A stretch of DNA of 64,000 nt, taken from positions 38,722 through 102,721 of the forward strand of contig CACJPL010000005.1 in assembly GCA_902595285.1 (NCBI GenBank), read 5' to 3'. A model generated the notes under the pieces. That model was not told where the DNA came from and ran no database searches. It saw only the letters and a list, made by a program, of their open reading frames with translations. The translations under genes and the position numbers were made by a program. Positions within the stretch are counted from its first letter, which is position 1. Each line of letters starts with the position of its first letter. Positions 16,908 through 26,581 of this stretch are shown in pieces. The DNA is from an uncultured Pelagibacteraceae bacterium. GTDB taxonomy: Bacteria; Pseudomonadota; Alphaproteobacteria; Pelagibacterales; Pelagibacteraceae.

Positions 16908-18637
16908 ATATTTTTGAATTATATTTAGAAAAAATTAAATCAATGATTGTTGAGCTTAATAAAAAAAATCAACTTATCGTTCCAGAAAGTTTAAATGGTA
17001 TTAATGCGGAAATACCACCCCCAAAATTTGATTGTGATATTTCAACTAATGTTGCAATGGTTTTATCAAAACTAAACAAAACTTCTCCAATACAATTAGC
17101 AGAAAAACTTGCACCTGAAATAAAAAATAGTGACGATCAAATAGAAAATATATCCGTTGCTAAACCTGGTTTCATAAATATTAAATTTAAGCCATCTTTT
17201 TGGTCAAACTTTATTAAAGATATAATCAATAATGCTAAAAAATTTGGAATTAATGAAAAAGAGAAAAAAAATAATTATTTAGTTGAATTTGTATCAGCTA
17301 ATCCTACCGGACCATTGCATGTTGGTCACTGTAGAGGAGCTATTTTAGGCGACGTCATATCTAATGTGTTAATATTTAATAAACACAAGGTTACAAAAGA
17401 GTATTATGTAAATGATTATGGTAACCAGATTATAAATTTTACAAAATCCGTATACTTTAGAATAAGGGAAGTAAAATTTAACGAAACATTTCCTCAAGAT
17501 AACTCTGATTTATATCCAGGAGATTATTTAATCGATTTTGCAAAAAATATAGTTTCAGATAATTCAGATCTGAATTTTGATGATTATGAGGAAATAAGCG
17601 ATAAGTTAACAGCTTTATCTATAGAACAAGCGCTACTTTTAATTAAAAAGAACCTTAAGAGCTTAGGAATTAACCATGATAATTTTGTTAGTGAAAAAAG
17701 TATTGTTTCAAACAAAGAAGTAGAGAGTGTAATAAAATTTTTAGAAAAAAATAAATTTGTATACAAAGGAAAAATTAAAGCTCCAGCTGGTGAGGATGAT
17801 AAAAACTGGATAGAACGAGAACAGTTACTTTTTAAATCTACTGATTTTGGTGATGATAAAGATAGAGCATTACAAAAGTCAGATGGCGCTTGGACTTATT
17901 TTGCAAGTGATGTTGCGTATCATAAAAATAAAGTAGATCGTAAATATGATTATTTAATAAATATCCTTGGAGCAGATCATGCTGGTTACATCAAAAGAAT
18001 TTCATCTTCAGTTGAAGCTCTATCAGGAAAAAAAGATAAATTGATCTGTAAAATCAGTCAGCTTGTAAAATTAATTAAAGATAACAAACCATTTAAGATG
18101 TCTAAAAGAAAGGGAGACTACATTACCGTTGATGATTTAATTGAAGAAGTTGGAAAAGATGCAACCAGATTTATCATGCTCAACAGAAGTAGTGATGTAG
18201 AATTAGATTTTGATTTTGATGCTGTAAAAGAAAAATCAAAAGATAATCCGTTATATTATGTTCAATATTGTTATGCCAGAATTTCATCTGTCTTTAGACA
18301 TATTGATAAAGATTTAAATTCAAATATTGAATTAGATGATTATAGTTTTGAATATTCAAATGATGAGATTAAAATTTTAAAAAAGATTTCAGAATGGCCT
18401 AAATGCATCGATGCAGCTAGTTCAAAATTAGAACCACATAGAATACCTGTTTATTTATATGATCTGGCTTCAGAATTTCACTCATATTGGAATCTTGGTA
18501 AACAAAATCCAGAAAAAAGATTTATTAATGATCAAAAAACAGTTGCACCAGATAAATTAGTTTTTTTAAAAGCAATATCTAACGTTATAAAATCAGGAAT
18601 GGATATAGTCGGTGTAGATACACCAGATAAAATGTAA
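16904..18637 (+). CDS. argS: Arginyl-tRNA synthetase
   Basis: Class I synthetase charging tRNA-Arg, 577 residues. The HIGH-type motif is HVGH in ANPTGPLHVGHCRGA near residues 130-145, KMSKR(KG) near residue 400 serves as the KMSKS loop, and the C-terminal DALR anticodon domain ends YDLASEFHSYWNLG. The N-terminal additional domain is present. Start ATG 16904 overlaps dgt; the stop overlaps the next gene (TAATG). Confidence 0.96.
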   Translation: MNIFELYLEKIKSMIVELNKKNQLIVPESLNGINAEIPPPKFDCDISTNVAMVLSKLNKTSPIQLAEKLAPEIKNSDDQIENISVAKPGFINIKFKPSFWSNFIKDIINNAKKFGINEKEKKNNYLVEFVSANPTGPLHVGHCRGAILGDVISNVLIFNKHKVTKEYYVNDYGNQIINFTKSVYFRIREVKFNETFPQDNSDLYPGDYLIDFAKNIVSDNSDLNFDDYEEISDKLTALSIEQALLLIKKNLKSLGINHDNFVSEKSIVSNKEVESVIKFLEKNKFVYKGKIKAPAGEDDKNWIEREQLLFKSTDFGDDKDRALQKSDGAWTYFASDVAYHKNKVDRKYDYLINILGADHAGYIKRISSSVEALSGKKDKLICKISQLVKLIKDNKPFKMSKRKGDYITVDDLIEEVGKDATRFIMLNRSSDVELDFDFDAVKEKSKDNPLYYVQYCYARISSVFRHIDKDLNSNIELDDYSFEYSNDEIKILKKISEWPKCIDAASSKLEPHRIPVYLYDLASEFHSYWNLGKQNPEKRFINDQKTVAPDKLVFLKAISNVIKSGMDIVGVDTPDKM

Positions 18638-18897
18638 TGCTAAAAGAAATTAAGTATTTAATCTTTATTGTTGTAATTGCTTTGTTTATTTTTTTGACTG
18701 GTAGATATTATTTTTCAGATGAAAATAAGAAGAAATCATATAGATCTTATAAAAATAATGATGAAAAAATTAAATTATATTCAAAAAATTTACCTGTTTT
18801 GGAAAACGACACACAAAATGTAATAGAATACGTTAAGCAAACAAATAAAAAAAAGAAAAAAAAGTTTAATTTTTGGAAACTTTTAGAGAATGATTAA
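18637..18897 (+). CDS. Small single-pass membrane protein between argS and nagZ
   Basis: An 86-residue protein with one membrane helix (about residues 5-22, IKYLIFIVVIALFIFLTG) and a highly charged lysine-rich tail. In many alphaproteobacteria this slot between argS and nagZ is held by a SPOR-domain peptidoglycan-binding protein with the same N-terminal anchor. No SPOR repeat is visible here, so it may be a reduced descendant. It overlaps both neighbours, consistent with a translated gene. Confidence 0.7.
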   Translation: MLKEIKYLIFIVVIALFIFLTGRYYFSDENKKKSYRSYKNNDEKIKLYSKNLPVLENDTQNVIEYVKQTNKKKKKKFNFWKLLEND

Positions 18898-19840
18898 GAA
18901 CAGAAGAGCTTTTATTGTTGGTTTAAAATCATCAACAATATCAGAGAGAGAGATTACTTTTTTAAAGAAATATAAACCATGGGGAGTTATTTTATTTTCA
19001 AGAAACATACATTCAATTGAACAAACTAAAAAATTAACTGATAAAATAAAAAAGATATTTAAAGACAAAAAATACCCTATATTAATTGATCAAGAAGGTG
19101 GACGAGTAAATCGATTAAGTAAAATTATTTCATTTGATAATTTAACTTCTGAATATTTTGGTAATTTATTCACTAAAGATAAGAAAAAATTTAATATTAT
19201 TTATAAATTATTTATCGATAAGACTTCGTATTTGCTTAAATCAATTGGTGTTAATATAAATACTGTTCCTGTTTTAGATCTTCGAATTAAAGGAGCTAGC
19301 AACATTATTGGTGATAGGTCTTTTTCAAAAAATAAAAAAAATATCTCTAAAATTGGAGATATTTGTATTGATTTTTTTCATGAAAATTCCATTGGCACTG
19401 TCATAAAACACATACCTGGACATGGATTAGCTAAGGTAGATAGTCACAAGTTTACTCCTGTAGTTACCAAAAACTTAAATTATTTGAATAAAAATGATTT
19501 TTTCCCATTCAAGAAAAAACAAAGCTATTTTGCAATGACAGCACATGTAATATATCGAAGTATTGATAGATTAAATACAGCTACACACTCTAAAAAAATT
19601 ATAAATTTAATTAGAAAAAAAATTGGCTTTAAAAACATTTTAATTTCAGATGATTTATCAATGAAAAGTTTAAAAGATGATTTAAAAACTAATACAATTA
19701 AAACATTTAGCGCAGGTTGTAATCTTGTTCTTCATTGCAATGGCAAATTGTCAGAAATGAAGGTAGTCGGTGATAATTCGCCAAGGGTTAGTAATTTTAT
19801 TATAAAAAAAACATCGTTATTTTATAAAATTTTAAGTTAA
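18890..19840 (+). CDS. nagZ: Beta-N-acetylhexosaminidase NagZ
   Basis: Glycoside hydrolase family 3 enzyme that removes GlcNAc from muropeptides during cell-wall recycling; 316 residues. Signatures: PILIDQEGGRVNRL near 64-77, GDRSFSKN near 139, VIKHIPGHGLAKVDSH (catalytic His loop) near 176-191, and ISDDLSMKSL (nucleophile Asp) near 256. It overlaps the upstream small protein by 8 bp and precedes scpA by 9 bp. Confidence 0.93.
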   Translation: MIKNRRAFIVGLKSSTISEREITFLKKYKPWGVILFSRNIHSIEQTKKLTDKIKKIFKDKKYPILIDQEGGRVNRLSKIISFDNLTSEYFGNLFTKDKKKFNIIYKLFIDKTSYLLKSIGVNINTVPVLDLRIKGASNIIGDRSFSKNKKNISKIGDICIDFFHENSIGTVIKHIPGHGLAKVDSHKFTPVVTKNLNYLNKNDFFPFKKKQSYFAMTAHVIYRSIDRLNTATHSKKIINLIRKKIGFKNILISDDLSMKSLKDDLKTNTIKTFSAGCNLVLHCNGKLSEMKVVGDNSPRVSNFIIKKTSLFYKILS

Positions 19841-19849
19841 TATCTGAGC

Positions 19850-20593
19850 ATGACTATTTCTGATTCTGCATTATTTAATGTTGATATAAATAATTATAAT
19901 GGCCCTCTAGATGTACTTTTAGATTTAGCCAAAGCTCAAAAGGTAGATCTTGAAGAGATATCAATTACAAAGTTAGCAGATCAGTTTCACGATTATATTA
20001 CAAAAGAAAAAGATTTAAATTTAGAAATTGCTTCTGAATATTTATTAATGGCAACTTGGTTAGCATATTTAAAATCTAAATTATTACTTCCAGGAACACC
20101 TGAAGAAGAATTTAAAGTTCAAGAAGTTGCTGAAAAATTAAAATTACAACTTAAAAAGTTAGAATTAATAAGATTGCTCTCAGAACAAATGCTTAAAAGA
20201 AAAAGATTAGGAAGAGAAATTCGATCAAGAGGAATGAAGGGAAATATAAGATCTATTTATAGCACTGAATATAATTTAAGTTTATTTGAGCTTCTCAAGT
20301 CATATTCAACAATTATAATGACAAAGGACTTTCAAAAAATGAATATTCCAAAATTACCTGTATTTACTGCTGAGGATGGTATCAAAACAATAAGAGAATT
20401 TTTTGGTAAATTGATAGATTGGAAAAAATTAGATGATTTAATTCCTAAAAATTTCAAAAGTGGCTCAAAATACAAACGTACTGGAAAAGCAGGAATTTTT
20501 GCTGGTTCATTAGAATTAGTTAAAGAAGGAAACCTCACTATGAAACAAGATAAATTATTTGATGATATTTATGTGAAGGAAAATAATGATTAA
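19850..20593 (+). CDS. scpA: Condensin kleisin subunit ScpA
   Basis: Kleisin that bridges SMC heads in chromosome segregation, 247 residues. The N-terminal FNVDINNYNGPLDVLLDLA and the following LEIASEYLLMATWLAYLKSKLLLP are diagnostic. It overlaps scpB by 8 bp. smc itself is not in the window. Confidence 0.94.
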   Translation: MTISDSALFNVDINNYNGPLDVLLDLAKAQKVDLEEISITKLADQFHDYITKEKDLNLEIASEYLLMATWLAYLKSKLLLPGTPEEEFKVQEVAEKLKLQLKKLELIRLLSEQMLKRKRLGREIRSRGMKGNIRSIYSTEYNLSLFELLKSYSTIIMTKDFQKMNIPKLPVFTAEDGIKTIREFFGKLIDWKKLDDLIPKNFKSGSKYKRTGKAGIFAGSLELVKEGNLTMKQDKLFDDIYVKENND

Positions 20594-21287
20594 AAAAGAA
20601 AAAATTTCAAAAGATAATATTGTTAAATTTCCATATAAGTTATCTGATTTAGAAAAAGAAATTGAAGCAGTTATTTTTGCTGCTGCTGAACCATTAGATG
20701 TTGATACAATCGAAAACAAAGTTACTAAAAAAGGTAGTGTATCTAAATCATTGGAAAAGTTACAGCAAGAATACTCTAAACGTGGAATTAATCTTGTTTG
20801 CATAAAAGAAAAGTGGTCCTTCAGAACTTCGCCCAACTTGTCAAACATCATGTCACAAGAAAGGACTGTCGAAAAAAAACTTTCTAGAGCTGCAATTGAG
20901 ACTTTAGCTATAATTGTTTATCACCAGCCAGTTACTAGAGCTGAGATTGAAGAAATAAGAGGTGTAGCATTTGGCACAAATACTCTTGAAATATTGATGG
21001 AGCTTAATTGGGTAAAGCCAGGTGGTCGTAAAGATGTACCCGGTAGACCAATTCAGTACGTTACGACTGATGAATTTTTAAGTCATTTTAATCTTCAAAA
21101 ATTATCTGATTTACCAACAATAGATGAATTAGGTGCAGCTGGATTAATTGACAGTTCTAGTATTGATAATGCAATTTTTGGAACAGGAAAATTCTACAAA
21201 GAAAAACAAGAGGAAAAAAAAGAGGATATTTATTCTAATATTGACGAGATGTTAAATAGCACTCTTGATACAGAAGAGAAAGATTAA
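20586..21287 (+). CDS. scpB: Condensin subunit ScpB
   Basis: Partner of ScpA with two winged-helix domains. LEKEIEAVIFAAAEPLD near residues 20-36, LSRAAIETLAIIVYHQPVTRAEIEEIRG near 99-126 and RGLI-type GRPIQYVTTDEFL mark the family. Length 233. It overlaps scpA; a 47-bp spacer precedes tatA. Confidence 0.94.
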   Translation: MIKKEKISKDNIVKFPYKLSDLEKEIEAVIFAAAEPLDVDTIENKVTKKGSVSKSLEKLQQEYSKRGINLVCIKEKWSFRTSPNLSNIMSQERTVEKKLSRAAIETLAIIVYHQPVTRAEIEEIRGVAFGTNTLEILMELNWVKPGGRKDVPGRPIQYVTTDEFLSHFNLQKLSDLPTIDELGAAGLIDSSSIDNAIFGTGKFYKEKQEEKKEDIYSNIDEMLNSTLDTEEKD

Positions 21288-21334
21288 CAAAAAAGTAACT
21301 TTTAAATTAATCATAAAAAGGTTATAAGTTTTTT

Positions 21335-21535
21335 ATGAGCATAGGAATTTGGCAAATTGCAATCGTAGTTATATTAGTAGTCTTATTATTTGGACGAGGT
21401 AAAATTTCTAGTTTGATGGGTGATGTAGCTAAGGGAATTAAAAGTTTCAAAAAAGGAATGGCGTCAGACGTTAATGACGATACAGAGCCAAAAAATATTT
21501 CCGACGAAAATAAAGACTCAGAAAACAAAGATTAA
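21335..21535 (+). CDS. tatA: Twin-arginine translocase subunit TatA
   Basis: Short Tat subunit (66 residues) that forms the translocation pore: one N-terminal membrane helix ([16 protein letters not shown]), the FGRGKI hinge, an amphipathic helix ([16 protein letters not shown]) and an acidic tail. First of tatA-tatB-tatC. Confidence 0.93.
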   Translation: MSIGIWQIAIVVILVVLLFGRGKISSLMGDVAKGIKSFKKGMASDVNDDTEPKNISDENKDSENKD

Positions 21536-21540
21536 ATCAC

Positions 21541-21759
21541 ATGCCTACTATTGGTTGGTTTGAGATATTAATTGTTGTTGGTATTGCAATTGTTGTTCTT
21601 GGGCCAAAAGATTTTCCAATCATGTTAAAGAAAGCTGGTTCTTGGATAGGGACTGCTAAAAGGTATGTAAGCAATATTCAAAATGAAGTTTCCAATTTAA
21701 AAATTGATGAAGAAAAAATTGATAATGAAATAAAAAAAGAAACTAAAAAAGATGAGTAA
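21541..21759 (+). CDS. tatB: Twin-arginine translocase subunit TatB
   Basis: 72-residue TatB: N-terminal helix with FEILIVVGIAIVVLGPKDFP, the LGP hinge typical of TatB, and an amphipathic charged tail. It is shorter than most TatB proteins, which have a longer C-terminal tail. It overlaps tatC by 8 bp. Confidence 0.92.
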   Translation: MPTIGWFEILIVVGIAIVVLGPKDFPIMLKKAGSWIGTAKRYVSNIQNEVSNLKIDEEKIDNEIKKETKKDE

Positions 21760-22522
21760 TGAGGAAAATGAAGGTGGATTTGTTAGCCATCTAACAGAAC
21801 TAAGAAAAAGATTAATAAACAGTTTTATATTTCTAATAATCTTTTTTATTATTTGTTATATATTTGCAGAACACATATATGGTTTTTTAGTTGATCCATT
21901 TGCACAAGCTGTAAAAGATGATGGATCTGATAGAAGGCTTATTTTTACGGCCTTACAAGAAACTTTTTTAACATATATTAAAGTATCTTTTTTCACTGCA
22001 TTTTTCGTAACCTGTCCATTTATTCTAATGCAAATATGGAAATTTATTGCACCAGGGTTATATAAACATGAAAAAGTTGCTATACTCCCATATCTCATAT
22101 TAACACCTATACTTTTCTTTTTAGGAGGCATGCTTGTTTACTATTTGATAATGCCTCTAGCTATTAAATTCTTTTTATCATTTGAAAGTACAGGGATGTC
22201 TACAAGTCTACCAATTCAATTGGAAGCTAAGGTAAATGAATATCTATCACTTGTTATGAAGTTAATTTTTGCATTTGGAATAAGTTTTCAACTACCTATA
22301 GTTTTAAGTTTATTAGCAAGAATAGGTGTTGTTGATAGTCAATTTTTAAAAGAAAGAAGAAAGTACGTTGTTGTAATTATATTTGCTGCTGCTGCATTAT
22401 TAACACCACCGGATCCAATTACTCAAATAGGTTTAGCCATTCCATTACTAATTTTATATGAATTATCTATATTTTCAGTAAAATTTATAGAAAACAAAAA
22501 TTTAGAAAAAACTGATGCATAA
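21752..22522 (+). CDS. tatC: Twin-arginine translocase subunit TatC
   Basis: Polytopic receptor for twin-arginine signal peptides, 256 residues with six helices. SHLTELRKRLINSF at residues 12-25 and FVTCPFILMQIWKFIAPGLYKHEK near 88-111 are the canonical TatC signatures. It overlaps tatB and serS by 8 bp each. Confidence 0.95.
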   Translation: MSNEENEGGFVSHLTELRKRLINSFIFLIIFFIICYIFAEHIYGFLVDPFAQAVKDDGSDRRLIFTALQETFLTYIKVSFFTAFFVTCPFILMQIWKFIAPGLYKHEKVAILPYLILTPILFFLGGMLVYYLIMPLAIKFFLSFESTGMSTSLPIQLEAKVNEYLSLVMKLIFAFGISFQLPIVLSLLARIGVVDSQFLKERRKYVVVIIFAAAALLTPPDPITQIGLAIPLLILYELSIFSVKFIENKNLEKTDA

Positions 22523-23774
22523 TTTAAAAGAAATAAGAAAAGATTTTTCAAAATTTGAAAAAGATCTTGAAAAACGATCAGTTAAAATTGATTTTAATAA
22601 TTTAAAAAAACTTGATGAGTTAAATAGAGATTTAATTCAAAAGAAAGAAAATCTAGAAAAAGAAAAAAAAGATATTTCAAAATCTAAAGATGAAAATTTA
22701 TTTAAAAAATCTAAAGAAATATCCATGGAATTAGAAAAGATTTCTGAAGAACAAAAAAATACTAAAACTGAATTAGACAATATTTTATCAAGTATACCAA
22801 ACATTCCTCATCAAGATGTTCCAAATGGAAAAAATGAAAATAATAATGTGGAAGTTTTAAAAGCTGGAAAAGTTCCTGAATTTGATTTTAAACCTAAATC
22901 TCATTATGAACTTGGTGAAAATTTAGACATGCTTGATTTTGATCTTGCAACAAAAACAACAGGATCAAGGTTTGTATTTGTTAAAAAAGAATTAGCGTTA
23001 TTAGAACGAGCTTTGTCCAACTTTATGCTAGATACTCATATTTTTCAAAATGGTTATCAAGAAATTTCACCACCATTACTAGCTTCTGACAATTCAATGT
23101 ATGGAACTGGTCAATTACCAAAATTTGAAAACGATCAATTTGAAATAAAATTTGAAGAAGGATCTGATAGAAAATTTTTGATTCCAACAGCTGAAGTAAT
23201 ATTAACTAATATTGTTAAGGATAAAATTGTTGATCAAAAAGAATTACCTATGAGATTTGTTGCTTCAACGCCGTGTTTTAGAAAGGAGGCTGGCAGTTAT
23301 GGTAAAGATACAAAAGGAATGATTAGGCAACATCAATTTTATAAAGTTGAGATGGTAAGTATTGTTGAAAAAGAAAATTGTTTAGAGGAATTAGAGCGTA
23401 TGACTAATTGTGCAACAGATATTCTAGAAAAGTTAGAGTTACCTTATAGAAAAATAATTTTATGCTCAGGTGATATGGGTTTTAGTGCTGAAAAAACTTA
23501 TGATATTGAAGTGTGGTTACCATCAGAAAACAAGTATCGTGAAATATCGTCATGCTCTTCTTGTTCAACATTTCAGGCACAAAGAATGAAATCAAGATAT
23601 AAAAATAAAAACAAGGAAACTGTTTTTGTTGGAACATTAAATGGAAGTGGTTTAGCTGTGGGCAGAACATTAATTGCTGTACTAGAAAACTATCAACAAA
23701 AAGATGGCTCGATTATTGTTCCTAAGGTACTGCGACCGTATATGAATAATTTAGAATTGATTTCAACTAAATAA
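22515..23774 (+). CDS. serS: Seryl-tRNA synthetase
   Basis: Class II synthetase charging tRNA-Ser, 419 residues. The N-terminal 100 residues form the long antiparallel coiled coil that contacts the tRNA arm. Catalytic motifs follow: TGSRFVFVKKELALLERAL, the LPMRFVASTPCFRKEAGSYG stretch (motif 2) and GSGLAVGRTLIAVLENYQ (motif 3). Confidence 0.96.
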   Translation: MHNLKEIRKDFSKFEKDLEKRSVKIDFNNLKKLDELNRDLIQKKENLEKEKKDISKSKDENLFKKSKEISMELEKISEEQKNTKTELDNILSSIPNIPHQDVPNGKNENNNVEVLKAGKVPEFDFKPKSHYELGENLDMLDFDLATKTTGSRFVFVKKELALLERALSNFMLDTHIFQNGYQEISPPLLASDNSMYGTGQLPKFENDQFEIKFEEGSDRKFLIPTAEVILTNIVKDKIVDQKELPMRFVASTPCFRKEAGSYGKDTKGMIRQHQFYKVEMVSIVEKENCLEELERMTNCATDILEKLELPYRKIILCSGDMGFSAEKTYDIEVWLPSENKYREISSCSSCSTFQAQRMKSRYKNKNKETVFVGTLNGSGLAVGRTLIAVLENYQQKDGSIIVPKVLRPYMNNLELISTK

Positions 23775-23829
23775 AGTTGTTTTAATTAAATAGATAGTAT
23801 AAGTATTCACATAATTTATAAGGAGATTT

Positions 23830-24123
23830 ATGGAAGGTTCAGGAATAGGACAATTTATACCGTTAATTTTAATTTTTGTTATTTTTTATTTTTTCTTAAT
23901 CAGACCACAGCAAAAAAAAGTTAAAGAACATAAAGCCATGGTTGAAAGTCTTAAAAGAGGTGACAAGGTTGTCACTTCTGGTGGTATTACAGGTACAGTT
24001 GAGAGACTAATTGATAATGATAAAGTTGAAGTAGAAATTGCTGAAAATGTAAAAGTTGAGATAGTTAAATCTACTGGGATTCAAAGTCTTGTTAATACTA
24101 ACACTCAAGAAGTTAAAAAATAA
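23830..24123 (+). CDS. yajC: Sec translocase accessory subunit YajC
   Basis: 97-residue single-pass membrane protein of the SecDF-YajC complex. The helix FIPLILIFVIFYFFLIRPQQKK and the GDKVVTSGGITGTV motif are diagnostic. A good AAGGAGAT ribosome-binding site precedes the ATG. secD follows after 13 bases. Confidence 0.94.
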   Translation: MEGSGIGQFIPLILIFVIFYFFLIRPQQKKVKEHKAMVESLKRGDKVVTSGGITGTVERLIDNDKVEVEIAENVKVEIVKSTGIQSLVNTNTQEVKK

Positions 24124-24136
24124 TTATTTTTATTAA

Positions 24137-25690
24137 GTGCTTTATTTCTCTAAGTTAAGAATTTTATTTATAACTCTTTTTTCAATTTTATTTATTTTAA
24201 TTGCTTCATCAAATCTTTTTAAATTTGATGATAATTTTTTTAATAAAAAAATTAATCTAGGATTAGATCTTCAGGGTGGATCATATCTCTTACTTGAAAT
24301 TGATAATGACCCTGTAATTGAACAAAAACTACAAAACTTAACAACAACTATCAGAAATTACTTCAAAGAAAAAAATATTAGGATCAACAATATAAAGATA
24401 GAAAATAAAAATATTTTTTTTAATGTAACAGACAATGATAAGCAATCTGTCTTAGATGATTTTCAAGATGAAAATAGTGAGCTTAACCCTTATTACCCAA
24501 GATTTAAATCACATCAGTTAGAAATTGAAGATACAGGGTCAAATTTTAAAATTAATTTTTCAAGACAGGGTTTAATTAAACTTAAAATTTCTTCTCAAGA
24601 TCAAGCTATAGAAATTGTTAGAAGAAGGGTAGATGAGGTTGGAACTAATGAGCCTAACATACTTAAAAGAGGAAATAACCGAATTTTAGTAGAGCTTCCT
24701 GGTTTAGATGATCCAATGAGGATTAAATCATTACTTGGTAAAACTGCAAATTTAACTTTTAGATTTGTAACAAATGATGAAAGTGATCGATTTGGCGTTG
24801 AAAAATTAAAATTTGAAAATGGTCTTGAAGAAGCTATGGTTAGTAAAAGAATTATAATTAGTGGTGAAAATTTACTAGATGCGCAACCTAAAATGGATAC
24901 GCAAACTAATCAAACCATTGTATCTTTCACATTGGATAGAGTAGGAGCAAAAAGATTTGGTAAAGCAACTTCAACTGGTATTGGAAAACAATTAGCAATT
25001 GTTTTAGATGGTAAAATTATTAGTGCTCCTGTAGTCAGAGATACGATCGCAAGTGGATCTGGCCAGATAAGTGGTGGCTTTACATTTCAGACCGCAACTG
25101 ATCTAGCTTTATTGTTAAGATCAGGAGCATTACCGGCTCCATTAGAAATAATTGAAGAAAGAACAGTTGGACCTGATCTTGGACAAGATTCAATTAACGC
25201 AGGAATGATTGCTCTAGCAATAGGCTTTACTTTGGTGATAATTTTTATGTTTGTAAAATACAAAATTTTTGGATTAATAACTAATGTAACCCTGATAGTT
25301 AATTTATTTATTTTATTAGGTGTTTTAACTTTATTTGAAGCTACTTTAACATTACCGGGTATCGCAGGTATTATTTTAACTGTTGGAATGGCTGTTGATG
25401 CAAATGTTTTAATTTTTGAGAGGATAAAAGAAGAACTTAAAGATGAGACCAACAATATTCTAGCTTTTGATGGTGGTTATACTAAATCAAGAACAGCTAT
25501 TTTAGATGCTAATATTACCACCTTATTAGCTGCAATTATTTTATTTTTTATGGGCTCAGGTCCAGTGAAAGGTTTTGCAGTAACGTTAGGAGTTGGAATA
25601 TTTACTACACTATTCTCAGTTTATTTCATAGCTAGGCTATTTACTAGTATTTATGTATCTCGAAATAAAAATAAGGAAAAATTAATCTAA
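24137..25690 (+). CDS. secD: Protein translocase subunit SecD
   Basis: Membrane component that uses the proton-motive force to finish Sec export, 517 residues. The periplasmic P1 domain starts at LGLDLQGGSYLLLEID (residues 40-55); the C-terminal six-helix RND-like domain contains GMAVDANVLIFERIKEEL with the functional Asp. Start codon is GTG at 24137. Its stop overlaps secF by one base. Confidence 0.95.
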   Translation: MLYFSKLRILFITLFSILFILIASSNLFKFDDNFFNKKINLGLDLQGGSYLLLEIDNDPVIEQKLQNLTTTIRNYFKEKNIRINNIKIENKNIFFNVTDNDKQSVLDDFQDENSELNPYYPRFKSHQLEIEDTGSNFKINFSRQGLIKLKISSQDQAIEIVRRRVDEVGTNEPNILKRGNNRILVELPGLDDPMRIKSLLGKTANLTFRFVTNDESDRFGVEKLKFENGLEEAMVSKRIIISGENLLDAQPKMDTQTNQTIVSFTLDRVGAKRFGKATSTGIGKQLAIVLDGKIISAPVVRDTIASGSGQISGGFTFQTATDLALLLRSGALPAPLEIIEERTVGPDLGQDSINAGMIALAIGFTLVIIFMFVKYKIFGLITNVTLIVNLFILLGVLTLFEATLTLPGIAGIILTVGMAVDANVLIFERIKEELKDETNNILAFDGGYTKSRTAILDANITTLLAAIILFFMGSGPVKGFAVTLGVGIFTTLFSVYFIARLFTSIYVSRNKNKEKLI

Positions 25691-26580
25691 TGATTGCTTT
25701 CAATAAATATTATAATCATTTTAATTTACTATCATCAGGTTTAATAGTTATTTCATTATTATTGTTAATATTTAAAGGACTAAATTTTGGTATAGATTTT
25801 AAAGGTGGTACTTTAATTGAATTAAGGACTTCAGATTCTAAGATAAATGTTAGTTCGTTAAGAGATAGATTCAATCAAATGGATCTAGGAGATGTATCAA
25901 TAAAGAAATTTGGTACTGATACTGATTTTTTAGTTAAATTTGAAAATAAAGATAATAAAAAAAATATTATTGAGGAAATTAAAGCTAATTTAGATAAATC
26001 TTTTGGAAACAACTATGATTTTAGAAGAGTAGAGAATGTTGGGCCAAAGGTAAGTGCTGAATTATTAAAATCAGGGGTAATGGCAATATCTTTGTCACTA
26101 GCATTAATGTTGATATATATTTGGATAAGATTTGAATGGCAATTTAGTCTTGGTGCAATTCTAGCTTTGTTCCACGATGTAATTGTAACTCTAGGAGTTT
26201 TTTCATTATTTAGTTTAGAAATAAACTTATCAATTATAGCCGCTGTGTTAACAATAGTTGGTTATTCTATGAATGATACAGTTGTAATTTTTGACCGTGT
26301 TCGTGAAAATTTAAGAAAATATTCAGATATAAAAATTTTTGAATTAACAAATATTTCAATTAATGAAACATTATCAAGAACTATAATAACATCTGCAACT
26401 ACTTTGCTTGCTTTATTAGCAATCTATTTTTTTGGTGGTGAAATATTAAAAGGATTTTCACTAGCAATGATACTTGGTGTTGTTTTTGGAACTTATTCAT
26501 CGATTTATATAGCCAATACTGTTTTGGTCAGATTAAATGTTTCACAAAAAACTGTTCTGAGAGAAGACGATAAAAAATAA
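25690..26580 (+). CDS. secF: Protein translocase subunit SecF
   Basis: Partner of SecD, 296 residues. FGIDFKGGTLIELR near residues 32-45, VGPKVSAELLKSG near 117-129 and YSMNDTVVIFDRVRENLR near 196-213 are family signatures. It ends one base before the convergent PuuD-like gene's stop codon, with no terminator visible between them. Confidence 0.95.
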   Translation: MIAFNKYYNHFNLLSSGLIVISLLLLIFKGLNFGIDFKGGTLIELRTSDSKINVSSLRDRFNQMDLGDVSIKKFGTDTDFLVKFENKDNKKNIIEEIKANLDKSFGNNYDFRRVENVGPKVSAELLKSGVMAISLSLALMLIYIWIRFEWQFSLGAILALFHDVIVTLGVFSLFSLEINLSIIAAVLTIVGYSMNDTVVIFDRVRENLRKYSDIKIFELTNISINETLSRTIITSATTLLALLAIYFFGGEILKGFSLAMILGVVFGTYSSIYIANTVLVRLNVSQKTVLREDDKK

Positions 26581-26581
26581 T

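Noticed and set aside
25087..25455. Minus-strand 122-residue frame inside secD
   Set aside because: Shadow of the conserved SecD membrane domain; no independent evidence.
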